64,000 bases of DNA from Brachionus koreanus (GCA_016987375.1 PJRA01000313.1:1552063-1616062), one strand, 5' to 3'; shown: positions 34,801 to 49,477, numbered from the stretch's first letter. The notes: generated by a model from the letters alone, not told the origin. Numbers and translations are program-made.

Positions 34801-37800
34801 GTAAATAGTCAACATTTATTTATATAATAATTTATTATTTGAAGATTTGATTTGGCATTTCAGTAAAAAATTCAATAAGATGCTTTAGATTAAAATTAGC
34901 AAAATAAATCAAGTTTTAAATGTCTCAAATATTAAAAATGTTCAAACAAAAATTGGAAAAAAATCAGCATCAATAGCTGCTTGTTTATTTTTCACCTACA
35001 GTTAATCGCTTTAAAACAATTAAATTAATTTGAGATGATTCAATAGTCTTAGTATTTCAATAGCAAACATCAATGCTATTTATATCATTAAATAAAAGAA
35101 TCAAAGAATGTTAATTCCTATCGTTTACAAGTCAAAAATAAATTGATTGTAAAATTACTTAAACATAATGGAAAATAAAATAACAATAATTTAATTGTAA
35201 ACTGGTTTAAAAATTAGTCATAAAAAATTTCGCTAGAGATGAAAAATAAAATTTGGACACCACTCAAGGGATTTAAAATAGAAAGTTGATATTTTGTTTT
35301 TGTTTCAGATCTTTTTCTCTCAGAAATTGCTCTAGGCGTCTTAATTGGGTTTTTAGGTGAATTATAATCAAGATATTTTTTTAATCTTTAAAAGTTAGGT
35401 TTGATTTAAATTCATACAACAGAGAATTGCCTCTAGCATTATTGTTTATGATTGTTCCAAAGTAAATAAACGTCAAATCGTTTCCAAGATTGTTAGATAA
35501 TTTTTGCAAACGTTTCAAGTGCTCTTTTGTTCGCTCATTAGGAGAGAAGATAAGAATTTTTTTATATTAGAAAATCATTTAAGTAAATTAATTACTTTAA
35601 GTAATGATAATAATAAATATAGTTTGAAGTGTTCTTGGTTAAAAAACATGCTGGCTTGAAGAAAAGAGAAGAGCTCAAATATTTGAAATCTCACAAAAAA
35701 GTTAATTACAACAAAAATAAAAACACATATTTGAAACTATCGATTTTTATCATATATCAAACAAAAGAGAACAAAAACTAACTAAACTTGCATATTTAAT
35801 ATTTATTTAATTAATATAATTATAAACAGGGATCTTAGAGAGAAAACGTTTGATTTCTGAGGGCTTATTTAGCAAACTTAACGGAACTCGTTCTCTTTTT
35901 CATGCTGATTTCAACAAACTCTATCTGTACAAGTTCATAATTGCAATCAATAATTTTAATCGCAAATCTTTTAAGATTAAAAAAATTCAACTTTCTGTGC
36001 CAAGTTTTTTTTTATTGATTTTTAATTCAGATATAAATATTATTCTTTGATATAGCAGCCGGTTGTTAAAACTCATTAAGTATTTTAAAATATTTTAACT
36101 ATAGTAATATGAATAGCTCGCAAAAGTGAATAACAATATATACCATTTTTATTGATATTGAGTTCCGTTTGAGTTAAATTGATTGCGATAAAAGAAAAGG
36201 AAAAGGTTATTATATTTCATATTATGTTTTTTCTATTGATGAATTTTATTTTAGATTTGAATTGATCTAGCAAGAAAATTTTAGCTTTTAAGCAGAATTT
36301 TAATTTTAATATTTAAATTAGCAACAGTTGGATTAATCACGCAAATTGTCTTGATATAATTTGTCAAAAAAAAAATCAAGTTTAGTTTTATTTTCAAACA
36401 GGTACATAATTGCACATATAAATTAAATCATTTAAGTTAAACACTGTTAAACTAAGTAAAATAGAAATATTTAATTCCCTAGATGTAAAAAAAAATCTTA
36501 AATTTATTTATAATTAGAATTCATTTTGAAATTAATTGAATATTTTATTTTAATTTCTTCCTTAAATATTATATCTATTTTTAGAATTTTAATTTAGGAT
36601 TTAAGTTAAATGCATTAATTGACTTTTGAAAAACTGAAGGTAATTTATTGTTTAAAAACCTTAAAGTCGAGTTAAATTCAAAAAAATTGTTTTATAAAAT
36701 GCCCTGGAGATTAATAATTTAAAGAGTCTGAGAATTTTCCAGGGTAGTGCCAAACTGAAACAAGTACCAAAAAGTGCAGCTAAATGATTAGATAAGGATT
36801 AAACTAAGTTCAAGTGTAATTATTTTAAGTAGAATATGCAGATAATTAATTCGAATTTTATGTACTTGAGTTTTGGTTTTTTGTTTTTCAAAAGTTTTAA
36901 ATTAAAAATTGTTTAGTTTGATTTTTTTATAGAAGCCTGCAGACACGAAATATTTATGCTGCTATGATAGGAAAATAAATCCACAAGGGGTAAAATCTAA
37001 ATCCTGTTTTAATTTGAAAGTGAATAAAAAATCACTTATTTTAAAGGAAGCATAAGAGAAATAAATTGAATTAATAATTAAATAATATAAATTTATTCGA
37101 TGATTTAAAGAAGGCTTTTCCTCAGAGTTTGTGTTCGCTTATGAGAATATCGATTTATTTGAAAGCAATTTAGCAAAAGCAAATGAGACCTTTACAAATT
37201 ATTGTTTCTTTTTTTTTACATGAGTGAATTCATAAACTTTAATTTTGGTGTCTTTCATCCTAGTTGACTGTCGTAATTAGAAGGAAATCATTTGAGTAAA
37301 ATGATTTAAATTGAAAAAATTTTTGTTTTATTTAGATTTTGCTTTGAGATTTGATTTTTATTTTCGATTTCAATTGTTGCTTGATTGAATTAAATAATTT
37401 TCTTTTTCAGTAGGAAATTAAATGTTAGCTGCCATTTTAATTTTTATTTATGAGCATTTCTATTTCCGTATAGTTTCATTTCTATTCAAAAGCCTGAATA
37501 GAATTCTCAAGATAAATTTTTTAAACATATTATTTAGTCTAGCTACTTATAGCTAGCTACTAAAAAACCAAAAAAAACTTATAAATTAATTTATATCGAT
37601 TCTTTTAACGAGTTGTTAATCGTCAAGGACTTGCAATAAAATTCACAACTTTTAATGCTTTTAGTGATTTAATAATTCATAATCAAATAAAAATCCTAGA
37701 AATTGAAAAAAATTTAATTTAAATTTGATTGTTTGTCTATTGAACACTTAAGACTGTTGATCAAAAAAAGAGAGAACTTAATATATTCCAAAATGTCTAT

Positions 37801-40173
37801 ACAAATATTTCTCTATTAAAGGTAAAAACAAATTTTTTATTTTTTTTGCATCTAATTTCTAATTTATTGCTTTTCGAATGAATTTAAAATGATTAATTTT
37901 TTATTAGACAATACTCGAGTTTAGTAATTGAGCTTTGTGTAACTTTATGGCAATTTATAACTATTATGCCTTTTAATTTTTAATTTGATGTTTAAAATTC
38001 AATAGATACAATTAAAGCAATCTTTTTTTATTTAAAAAATAATTCTAAATTAATTACTTTCAATTTCGCACACCATTTTTGCTTAAGCAGTTTCTAATTT
38101 AAGCTAAGCTTTTACTTGAGTAAATCAAAATTTGCGGATTAAATAGTAAAGATTATAGTTTTATCCCCATAGGTTTTGGAATTATGCAATTAATGGAAAT
38201 TAAATCGGATCTTAAAATCAGTAATTTCGATGAATAAAAACAGATTCAGATTGAATCGAGGAAAAATTATGGATTAGAGCAGTTTATTTAAATAGCATCA
38301 ATATTAATAAGGATAATATAAAATACCAGCAACTAGCTCTGTTGTTCTTAGGCTTTTGTTTTTAATTTTATCATAAAGAAATATATCCAAACAGTTTTTA
38401 ATATGTCTTCAATTAAATTTTTTTTACTTCCATGAATTGGCTTTATACCATTAATTTTCATGAAAAACAATATTATAAATGACATTTTTAATTATCTAAG
38501 AAACCGTAAAATTTAATTTTATCGACATGAATTATTTAAAATAAACCCTCAAGTTAATCAGCTTAGATAACTTTAAATATTTTTTAATACTTAATTTAAT
38601 GACTCATTTTTTGAGACTTGTAAGCAAATATGTCGCCTATGATTCACTCTTTGTTCAAATTTTCATTTAAATCGAGGTCGGTTTATTTAAATTTTATTAA
38701 AATTAGTCTCAAATCAGAAAACAAAAAAAAGTCTCACTATAAATATAAATTCAATGGAAATAGTTTTTGATATTTAATTATAGTTTTTTCTTTCAAATTA
38801 GCTAGGTTGTTTGTGTTTAAGAAAATAATTAGAATTTAGTCAATTTTATGATGATGATGTTGTGTCATTTCAAAAAATATCAAATAATTTCACAATAATT
38901 TGATTTCAATAATTTTATTAATTATTAATTATGTTCAATTTTTGAAATCAGGATATGAATTCTAAAACCGTCTACTCATACAAATAGTTTCTTATTTTTA
39001 ATATGTTTTCATTCTTCTTGTGAATTGGAAGGAAATTAATTCGAGTGCATTGGATTATAATTACTTCAAAAACCTTTACAAGCCATTTATCTTATTTATT
39101 CCAAAATAATGAAAATTGACAATTTATCTTTTTTTTAAGCAAAAAATAAAAATTTTTATTTTTAGATTGATCTGGCTAACCAAGTCATATAGTTATACTT
39201 ATATTAATTCTGAAATTATTGGAAATATACTTATGTAATTAAGGTATAATTATCTTGGAAATAAATTATTTTATTTAGTTTTTGTTTAAAAATACAAAAT
39301 TTATAAATTATTAAAAAATGAAAGTATTTAGAAGGTATTTACGTTTTTTTTTCATACTCATTAGGAAAATTGTAATTGTGGTATCAGAAAATAAAGTAAA
39401 TTTAATATGCTTTCAAATCTAGTTAAGTATTGAATTAACAACCAGATTTTAAAAAACAAAATGCAATTGCGATTATTTTGTTTATTAAGTTTAGAATTTG
39501 GCTAAGAACCAAACAGTAATTGGAAGCAATTTCTGTAAATTAAAAAAAGTAGTTTTTTTTTTCTTTGAAACATATTTGATGATTGATGAGCACATTAGGA
39601 ATTGTTATTTGAGATTTTAGATTTGATAAAATAAGCTTTATAATCAAATTTATATATATTTCTTATCAATAGGGAATTGAGATAAATTTTGTCGGGAAAT
39701 GCAAAATTTTTTAACTAGCTATAGAGAAAATAAGAGAGAAAGAGAGCAAAAATGTCGTTCTATTAAAAAGAGTAATTGATTTTGAAACAAAAAAACAAAT
39801 GGAATAATTTGAATTTAATATTGCTAATTTTGTTTTCTTAAGCATTTAATTGTCAGACGCAAATACTTTAGAGTTCTCAGCGTTCGAGATAACTCTTTTT
39901 TTTAAAATTAGATTTTTCGCTTACTCTTCTTTCAAAAACCAACTTTTTCATCTTGAAATTTAAGATCAAATCAAATAAGGCCTAAAGTTAAGAATAAAAA
40001 TAATAAAAATTTATGTGTTCATTTAAAACCAGTAAATAAGACTAAAAAATTAGCTTTCAATTAATACCAAAACAAAAAAAGCTTCAAGTGTCAAGTACTT
40101 GTTGTTTCATATCACTTTATTTTGGCTAAAATTTAATCCTTAAGTCCTAAAATAGAAATTATTTTGTTTTTTA
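31827..40173. other. Gene desert, first part
   Basis: More than 8 kb of AT-rich sequence with no coding exon I can support on either strand. It contains only short simple repeats (for example TA dinucleotides at about 34761-34772). A short frame at 35850-36050 has no recognisable content. No RNA gene was recognised by eye. Together with the interval up to 49 kb it is the long upstream flank of the IER-type gene. Confidence 0.5.
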
Positions 40174-40190
40174 ATTGTAAATGAATGTGT

Positions 40191-40261
40191 TCACGACGCC
40201 GTTCAAAGCTGCCAAGAGGAATTATTCTCTCTAAATTATATTTTAAATAAATAAATAAAAT
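40191..40261 (+). mobile_element. 71-bp retroelement 3' end insertion with 17-bp target-site duplication
   Basis: The insert is flanked by perfect direct repeats ATTGTAAATGAATGTGT (40174-40190 and 40262-40278). It starts TCACGACGCCGTTC, is more GC-rich than its surroundings at first, and ends in AAATAAATAAATAAAAT. A tailed insert with a long target duplication is the hallmark of target-primed reverse transcription. The (ATAA)n tail is shared with the other retroelement copies in the window, but the hairpin is absent. It may be a very short 5'-truncated non-LTR copy or a SINE fragment. Confidence 0.75.
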
Positions 40262-43243
40262 ATTGTAAATGAATGTGTACGAGAAAACAAATGTTTTATT
40301 TTAGATCTTTCTACTAATTAAGCTCAGAGCTTTGAGTGAATTTGAAAAAAAATAAGAATAAATTCAAGTTGATTCTTTTAATAGATTAGTATGGGAGCAA
40401 TTCTACCTCAAAGCAATTTGTAAAAATTTATTTAGTTTTAAGATTTATTTAACTAATATGCCACTATGACTTACAAATCTAAAATTGACTAATTTATTTT
40501 AATTTATTTACTCTAAGTCGTCAATACTTGCGTATTGGAATAGGATAAACATTAAACGGGATATTTTTATTCTTCAATAAATGAAATATTTTTTATTTTT
40601 CAAAGTACTCTTTGATTACTAGATGATAATAGATTTAAATCGATAATGACTTGAAGAAAAGCGAAAAATATTCTTAAATTAAATATGATATGAAATTTGA
40701 GCTTTTTCTCATTATCATCTTTTTTTTATTTGTCGGCTAATTGTATAAAAATATGTATAATAACTTTGATTGTGGAAACTGTTTCTTAGCTTTTTTTCTA
40801 AAAAAGTCAATTTTTTCTTAGCTATTGTTAAATTTGTTTATATTTTCTATCAATCATTATATATATATTTTTTAATTTCTGAATTTTTTTATATTTTAAA
40901 ATAACTTAAGCCTAGGGAGGTGAAAAAAAGGTAAATAACCTTTTTTCAGTCAAAATTAAATTTGAAAATTTCAAATAAAATAAATTTAATAGTTTTAATG
41001 ATATTTACCCGAATAACACAAATATAAAATAAATTTTTCTTTTTGTTAAATTATCAATTAAAAAAGGAAAAAATGCCTTGGAGCAAAAATTTTGATCTAT
41101 CATTGTTTACATATATTTATACTTTAAAATTAAATTTATAGTTAACATTATAAAACAAAAGCGTATTTAATTACACAATTAAAATATAGGGATAAAATTT
41201 CGGCAACCAAATGCCTATATACTCATAGGTAAAAATAAAGGGAAATATAATTAATTTAAAATTCTAAACAAGTTTTAGCACTAATATTTAAAAACAATTA
41301 ATGCTCGTCTTGAAATATTAAATTAAAAAAATTATAAAATATATTAGACTATTCAGGAAAGGTTCATTTAAAATATTAAATGATTTAATTTTTTAAAAAT
41401 TTTTTTTCTTTTTTTGTAAATAATTTGCAAAATGGTTTCTATAGGTATTAAAATTTATTTATTAAGCAAGATTTATATTTTAATTTTAAATTCATTTTTG
41501 TCTTCATTTATTTATTTAATTTACTAAATAGATTAGAAAAAAGCTTCAGGCTGCTCAGAATGGAACTAAGTCCTTCTTTTTAGCCAAGTAAATAAATTAA
41601 GCTAGGTAGAGTTGCTTTTTTTTTCTTCATTTTGTTTGTATAGAAAAACAGAATGCTAAAGAAATAATTTAAAGAAAAACAAACGAATTGAAATTTTAAA
41701 TGGTAGAACGAAGTGAATCTTTTTCTTCAAGAACTTGATAAATTTTTCGAGGAAAATTTAAAGCTTAGCTTATTAATAACCTTTAAATAACAATTAAATT
41801 GAAAATATGATAAAAAATCGATAAAGACACCTGTCGTTAAGAAACTTAATGCTTCAAAGGATCATTTTGACTTTATCGGGATATAAAATTTCAGTATCAA
41901 GCATCATAATTTTCCCATTTACTCGACAATATTTCTACTCTTTTATTATAGGCAATTAATTAAAATCGTTTTTGCGCACCGAAGTAATATCAATTTAGCT
42001 TATCATCATTTGAGAAACATAAATAAATATTACAATTATTGATTTGATACATACAAAAAAGGTTAAATAGCTAATGATCGACAACTGTGCTATCCAAGTG
42101 TTATAAGCGCATAAATGGTGTATCTTAATTAGATAAAATAAAAATCTAGATTTTAAACAAATTGTTTATTTAAATGTTAGATATACATATTATTTAAAAG
42201 CAGGATAATGCAAATTTAATATTGGCTTTGATAGCTGCATTTGATAGAGAAAGAGAGCGATAAAGAAAAAAGACTCGATAGAAGTTTAAGCGTTTTGTTC
42301 ATTAAGGCAAACAATAACAACTTGAAATAAATATATTACAATAACAACAACTATACTCGAACTACTAATCTTTCAACATGGTAAAATATAAATAAATAAA
42401 TTTCAAAATTGATGATGAGAATAATTGTATTTACTTATTGTCTGCTCTATTTGTTATCTTTGTTATACTCTAGAGCCCGCTTGTTGCATTTTTCTCTCGA
42501 AAATTAAAGATTAATTAAACTATCTAAAATTCGCTTTTATTCTTAAAGATATTGATAAATTTAAAAATAAAATCGATTTCACTTGAGAACATAATTTCAA
42601 GTTAGATGAATTTCATTCTGGTTAATGATTATTCGTTTTAATTCTAATTTTAAATGCATACAAAATCAATATTTTTTTGTTGTAATGAGATTTTAGCTTA
42701 GAATATTTATCGGAAAAGATTCTTTAATAAATTCAAAAAGATTTTGATAGTTTATTAATTCAAGGATTTGTTGATTTTATTTAAAACGATTTATAGATCT
42801 TTTTTAATATTTTTAAACTAAATTAAAAATAAAAATTGGCAAGTTTATTACTCAATTTGCGAAAAAAATCTTCAGAGTAGAATAAAGATGCATTTTTTAA
42901 AAATAAATTAATAATAAAAGTTTAAGAACAATCAGATTTTATCATATTTTTATTTATCATTTATCTTTACTATAAATACAAGGGGAAAATATTGTACATT
43001 TATTAGTATAATATTTTAGATGATACAATCAAATGAAAAAAACAGGTTATGATCAGACAAATAATCAAGCAATTAGATTTATATTTATTTAATATTTTCA
43101 AATGTTGACAAGACCCTAAAGATGTTTTTATTATTAAATTTCAAATTGTTTACCTGATCTAGAGTCGTATTATAATATTTTGTTTAAAAAAAAAACAATA
43201 TTAATAATCTCAATAGATTGTACCAGAATTCTAAGATTGTGTC

Positions 43244-43274
43244 ATGAGTCAAAATGACTTGAACGTCTCTAGTG
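43244..43274. repeat. Solo end resembling TTAA-type MITE
   Basis: Read on the minus strand: TTTA, then CACTAGA, then after eight bases AAGTCA-TTT-TGACTC. The same arrangement (CACTAGA end followed by a GAGTCA/TGACTC hairpin) occurs at 21634. No matching second end was found within about 250 bp, so the copy is truncated or the match is chance. Confidence 0.3.
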
Positions 43275-45997
43275 TAAAAATAAATAATAATTTTTCATTG
43301 AAATAATTTTTTTATTGAAAATGAATAAAAACAATTTCCAGTTAATTTCAGACATAAAATAGCTCATTTTAAAAACTTAATTTAAATATTTTTATTTAGT
43401 TAGATTTTATTTGAATCAAAATTTTGTGTTTAATATAATTAATAGTATTTTAAAAACTAATTATCTTTTAGATGAAAAACATATCCTGTTAACTATAAAA
43501 AAGTATAATTTTAGAACATTTAGCACATTGAAAATAAAGCTAAGAACGACCTGAGCTGATAGTTGGGAATACAAAAAAAATTTTGTTGAATAAAATTACA
43601 AATTATGGACAGATGATTTGGTTACCTATTGAGATAAGTTAAATAAATCCTTAAATTTAAAGTGTCGTATTTACTCGCGATTAAAAATAGGCAATTTTAT
43701 GGGTCAAAATAAAATGACATTAAATAAATTATTTTTGCGATTAAGGTATTAATCTAGGCAACGCATTGAAATACTTTAAAAGCACTTAATTAACTAGAAA
43801 CACATACATAAGTAAACAAATTTTTTTTGAATTGATTATTAAATGCATTTTTGAAAAGCCCTAAATTGGGTTGATAATAGGACATGGTATAGAGATAGCA
43901 GATTCGACACCTAGAAACAAAGCCACGAGCTCTTAGTCAATTAATATTTAAACAATTGTTGCTAGTTTTAAAATTAATTTACAAATCCATATATTTGTGT
44001 TAAATGCTTTTGAGCACTAAAGAGTAAATATTGTTTTTGTTGGTATTAAGAGAGAAACTCATTGAAGAGGTTTGAGACACTTAATTTTCAGCGATGAAAA
44101 GAAATTAAATTATTATTTCAACTTGAGAGTGAGAGCAAATTTTAATAAATACTTAGCTAAATAGTTAATCAAAATAATTAGTTGTTTAACAAACAATAAC
44201 ATTTATATTTTCTTAAGAGAAAAAAAAGAGTATACGAAACGACAAAATTAAAATAGAAAACTTAAAAAAACTACAATGCTTTGCATTCAATTGATAGCTC
44301 AAATAATGATTAATATTGAAAGAATGTTTTCCCTCTTTATATATTTCTTTATATGTGACTAATTTGAAATTTACAAGTGTGTATTTTTTTTATAAATAAA
44401 ATCTTATTTCATTTCTTCCTAAAACCAACAAGCATAATTCAAACTACATTTATTTTTAATTTATTTGAGCCCACAAGAGAGGGCTTTTAATCAAGAGTCT
44501 ATTTTGTTGTTTTTTTAAAATTTGTTTAGCAAATGAATTTCAAAATTATTTTGATTTTAATATTTCTTTTTTTTTCTTCAAGTAATTTTTTCAATATAAA
44601 GCACTTATTACTAGTTTGCGCATGCTCACTTATAGTTTTCAGTTTTAATAGTTATAATTTTATTAGTTTTTTCTTTCTTTCTTTTAAGTAGCACTCAATC
44701 TATTGTTCTAAGGTAATTCTAAAAATGCAATTTAACACAAATAAATTAGAAACAAGTTAAGGCCCAATAGGTTTAATTATTGTAAGGGCAAGTTTTCGTC
44801 TTCAAAATGAGTAAAATAATTAAGTTAGTCGAATAGTTTTAAATTCAAAGTCAAATTCCTTTCTCACGAGAAAATCTATTCATAGATAAATTTGTTTCAA
44901 AATAAAAAGAAAAACAAACAAAAAAATAGTTCGATTTTCTAAGAACATTTTTCATTAATTTTAGAAAAAAAATAGTCTAATGAAAAAATATTAATTTTAT
45001 GTCATTTATTTTTTATAGAAGCACAGTCTTAATAATAATATGATTAAATATTTGGATCTTATACAAAATAATTTTGAAAAATTCCTATTTTCAAGAATTG
45101 TACTCTTAAGTTTAATTTAACAATTTATTTAAATAATAAAAAATATAGGAGATGCGAGTCATTTCACAAGTTAAAATAAATTTCAACTCTCAAAATAGCA
45201 ACTAGGCAAAATATTATTTTTGCTAAGCGCAAAACAAGCCAGTTCGAGTAGTTCTGTTTTAAGTGTTTATTTTTTATTTGCATTTTGTTATTTTGTGTGC
45301 AACATTATACCTGTAAAATATAAAACTATTTTTAATAAGCTTAGAAAGCTAGTTTTTTTCTTTTATTTTTATTTAATTAAGACGAAAACAAAAAAAAGTT
45401 AAATGTTTGATTTAACAATGGAATGTGATTTGATCACATTCAGTCAATCCTACTCGGATGTTGATTTAATAAAATTAAAAGATAGGAAATCAAATTAGCA
45501 ATGTATATTATTTTCATGAAAAATATTTGTTCAACGAATGTAATATTTTTTGATTGGCATAATAATAGTGATATTGACTAGCAGATGATGTAGATGATCA
45601 GAGATAAATTGATATGTGAACACAGCCATGTCATGCATATTATGATTAGTCTTTAAGTCACAAGAGAAATGCTATTTTATTCACTGAATAATATAAAAAC
45701 GCTTTATTGCTCGAATTAATAATAACAGACATAAGTGCTGAAGCGAATTAAAGTAGTTTTAAGTTAAGACTAATTAGCCGTATCTTAAATTCGTATTTCA
45801 ATCGACCTTATAAAATCGCATTAAATCAAGCTTGTGTTATGTTAGAACCAGGAGCATAACTAAAACAATAGAAATAAAAAAACAAACGTGTTCAATTCTC
45901 TACTTTAGACTCTATAAAATATTCACTTGAAATTAATAAATATTTGAACTCATTTCGAAGACTTTGAATTTATGGTTTAAAATTCAATAAAAAGAAA

Positions 45998-46033
45998 ACA
46001 CACATACACACACACACACACTCACTCACATTC
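45998..46033. repeat. CA-rich microsatellite
   Basis: A run of CA/CACT repeats. Simple-sequence repeat with no other structure. Confidence 0.7.
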
Positions 46034-49025
46034 ATAGAGAATTTGTCATATTGAATTACTTATCGATTTAGAAATTTTTAATCGATTAGTTTTTTCTTCT
46101 ATAAATGTGTGTTTGTGTGCGCTAGTGTTTAAGAAAAAATTTCTCGCTAACTGAATGTCATGAAAGTAATCTGATTAAGCTGAACATCAGTCGTTAGTAT
46201 TAAGCCAAAGGGTTTCGTGTTTAAAACGAAACGCTCGAATAGTCAATCAACGAGCTTTTATCTAAATGTTTAACTATCGATTGTTTATAATCGCCAAATA
46301 ACTAATCAAGTTTGGAGTATTTAAAATGGCGCTGCCAGATAAAAAATCAAGTTTTTATTTCAAGATAAAAATGGCTTTTTTAATTAAATTTTCGTTTTTC
46401 ATTTTAAATTTATTTGACTTATTAAGTTAGTTTTAAACAATCACGAAAGCAAATTTTTTTGCTTCATAATTGAGAAAGTATGCTCCGAATCGAATGACAA
46501 TTAATTCAAAAATTCATTAGACTCTAAATTTTGATAAGATATCTTAAAAAAAAAAACAAAAAAAAAGTCATCAAATTAAAATTTAACTATGTTCAGGTAA
46601 AATTATAAGACTTTACGTTTTTTTTTCACCTAACTGGTATTTTAATGTAAATCTTTATACAGACTATAAATATTTGTATAAATCTAAATAAAAAGATTTT
46701 AAATAATTTTTAATTTAACAATAAATTCAGGCTTCTGTTTGATTTTCTAAAATTTTGAGATTTCTTTGGAATTTTTATATTTTTACTTAGATTTTTTTTC
46801 GTGAGTTGGTCTTAGTCAATTAATATTTTTTAAAAGTGATTCAAAAAGGTTTATATTGTTATTAGGTTTAATTAGACAAGTTAAACAAAATTTAAGCTAG
46901 TAAGTTGAACAAGACATTGTCACACGACCCAGTCCAGCAACACCACCTTCACTCACACTCTTGAGTTTAACTAAAGGGTTCTATTTTGATTAATAAAAAT
47001 TAAGAATATTTGTTCAAGAATTTTTCTATGTGTTTGCTTGAAAAGAAACTCTATTTTGATGACTTCAATTTTAGTTGTTGTTTTTGTCAAAAAAAAATTT
47101 AGTTTATTTTTTTATTAGTTTCAAATAATATAATCTTTTTGTTGGTACTTGAGAGGTTATTCTTTTATTCTGCGAGAAACATAATGAGAGCGATTTCGTC
47201 TCTCTAAAATATAAAAAGAGTTGTCTCAATATTATGACTGTGCTAAGAAGTCGAAAGGATCCGATGCAGACGGGCATTTTGATTCAAAATCAATTAAGCT
47301 GATAAAATCCATGATAAAGAATCATAAATCATTGTTTGGTTATAATCGAGCAAAATGTCTTTAATTCACTTAAGCAAACCACTAATAAAACAATAGAAAA
47401 TCCTAAGGGCATATTTAAACAAATCAAGATTATCTATCTTTACTATGCTTAATATTTAAATAACAAATTTTCTCTTTATAGGTTGCTTTTTGCAAATTTA
47501 TCTTTTGATTATCGTTTCACTTGTATCAAAACCAAAGCTTATAAATTGTTTTTAACACGAACTAGATCGTGTTTTTTCTCAATGTCCAATCATTAATGCC
47601 CATAATTAAACTATAAAATACGAAACGCTTAATCTAAATGCACATATTTTAGTCTATTGTTTTTTGTTGTGTTCTAAATCTTGAGATATTTTATCTTAAT
47701 TAAAATTATTTTTATAAAACAATTAATGCTAGAAATAAAAAAGATAATGCTCAAGAGATCTACAAGTCGCTTTAAATAAACTGTTCTAATCTTCTCTTCA
47801 CCGATAATTTTAATCTAAGATTTAACTCTAGTAGTTGTGTCGAATACAAATTAGATCAAGCTTTGAGGCTAGCTAATTAGTTCATGGCTTTTTTGAGCTT
47901 AAATAAGCCATAATCAAATTTCAATACAGTTCATGTTCATGTGCAAAAAAATCTTAATTTGGCTTTAAATCAGTCTAAAGTATCTAGCCTCTAACTATTT
48001 TATATATTTTTTTTTGTCGAAATAAGGCTACAAAAATTACTCATTTACTTAGTTTACTTAACTTTTCCAATATATGAATTTAAAATTTATAAAAAAGATT
48101 AGTATTTATCCAAAAAATTTGTTGATATTTAACTTAAAAGCCAAGATAATGGCCTAATAAAAATTAAAAATCAACATGATATAAATTTTATCTTTCAAAA
48201 AAAAATATTTTTTTTTCGAAAAATTTCTAGCTAATTTGATAAAAAAAATACTAGAGAAAATTTTATTCTGTCACATTGAAATAAGTTCGCTGTTAAACTA
48301 GAAAATATAAAGAAGGAATTTTTACCTAAAAAACTATTTATTTATTTTTGCTGTATATATGTGATGTTTATTTAGAGTGAATAATTAAGTAAACAAATAA
48401 CAGCGGACTTTACGATCGGCTAGTTTTGTTACGCAAAAGTATTAAGAGAGGGGCTATTACGAAATTTGAGCTTTAAGTGTGTAAATAAATAAATGTTTCC
48501 TGTTAAGAGTTTTGCGGTTATCAAAGTAATCTAGCTATTCATGAAACATTTTAACTGGGCTTAATCTATTGAACTTTTTTAGCACGATATAAATCAAATA
48601 ATAAATACTGAGATTTTAATGTTGTCATTTAAGAATCTGAAAATTTTTCAAAATAAATCATGATTTTTCTAACAGTAGTTAAAGAGGCATAAAAAGATTA
48701 AGGTCAAATTTAAGGTAAAAAAAAAACATTGTTCATTGCTAGAATTTAATGATCAGTTTTATTTTGATGTCAGATATTTAGTAGTCAATTTTAATAGCTA
48801 TATTTTGAGTCACATAAGTAGTCCATTCTAAGCGAGCCTTCATTTTTCAAAGATAAGAATTCAACAATCAATGAATCTTATCTAAATGGTCTAATTGGTT
48901 TAAGCTAATTTACTTGTTTAAATTAACGATGTGTTGATTTATTAGTAGAACAGGTCAAAGTCAGGATATTGAACTTTGAAAAGCGAGTATCGATTTCGAT
49001 CCGGATAGGAAAGAAAACAAAACAC

Positions 49026-49219
49026 GGCCAATCAAATTAACTCACAAAATTGTTTAAATACTCTTGTCATATGTCTAGTTAGAAAACAAAAAAGTTTAAG
49101 CTAAAAAATTAATAATTTGAGAGAACAAAGAGAGTGAGGGCAACAGAGAGAGAGAGAGAGGTTGGGCGGGAGAGGGAGAGCCGACTTGAGATTTAGATCT
49201 AAAGCCCTAAAAAACCAAT
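49026..49219 (+). promoter_or_regulatory. Upstream promoter elements of the IER-type gene
   Basis: Two CCAAT boxes (GGCCAATCA at 49026-49034 and ACCAATC at 49214-49220) flank a purine block. That block holds an AG repeat at 49144-49160, of GAGA-factor type, and a GC box GGGCGGG at 49164-49170. In such an AT-rich region this cluster stands out. CCAAT, GC and GAGA elements are typical of rapidly inducible promoters. Their use here is inferred. Confidence 0.5.
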
Positions 49220-49336
49220 CACTCAAAATTCACTTTTTCTATTAATCGTTTTTGTTTTTTATTAGATTATTAAAAAAATATATTAACAATTACAAATATT
49301 TAAATATAAAAATAATGGAATACTTTTGAACAAAAA

Positions 49337-49344
49337 TATAAAAG
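49337..49344 (+). promoter_or_regulatory. TATA box of the IER-type gene
   Basis: A canonical TATAAAAG lies 134-141 bp before the start codon. With transcription starting about 30 bp downstream this leaves a leader of about 110 nt. The position relative to the upstream CCAAT/GC cluster is normal for an RNA polymerase II core promoter. Confidence 0.65.
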
Positions 49345-49477
49345 AAATATTCAAGCACAAACAATCAAGGTGTAAAACACACGAACATAAAATATAGTTT
49401 TTTTTTTTGCAATTGAAAAGCAAGAAAAAAGAATAAGAAGCATTTAATTAAATTGTTGATCGATCGTTATCGTCAAA

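Larger units (their letters stand above)
40279..49020. other. Gene desert, second part, upstream of the IER-type gene
   Basis: No exon is supportable. It contains a CA-rich microsatellite at about 45998-46033, a solo MITE-like end at 43244-43274, and several short perfect palindromes. The most regular is at 45421-45441. A small GC-richer patch lies at about 46921-46965 but does not extend into an open frame with splice sites. Probably regulatory or neutral sequence. Confidence 0.45.

Noticed and set aside
35850..36050. 66-codon frame in the gene desert
   Set aside because: No domain, no promoter, and ends in AT-rich low complexity. Probably chance.
46921..46965. Locally GC-richer patch that might be an isolated exon
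   Set aside because: Neither strand gives a convincing exon with splice sites and protein-like sequence. Left as an unexplained composition change.
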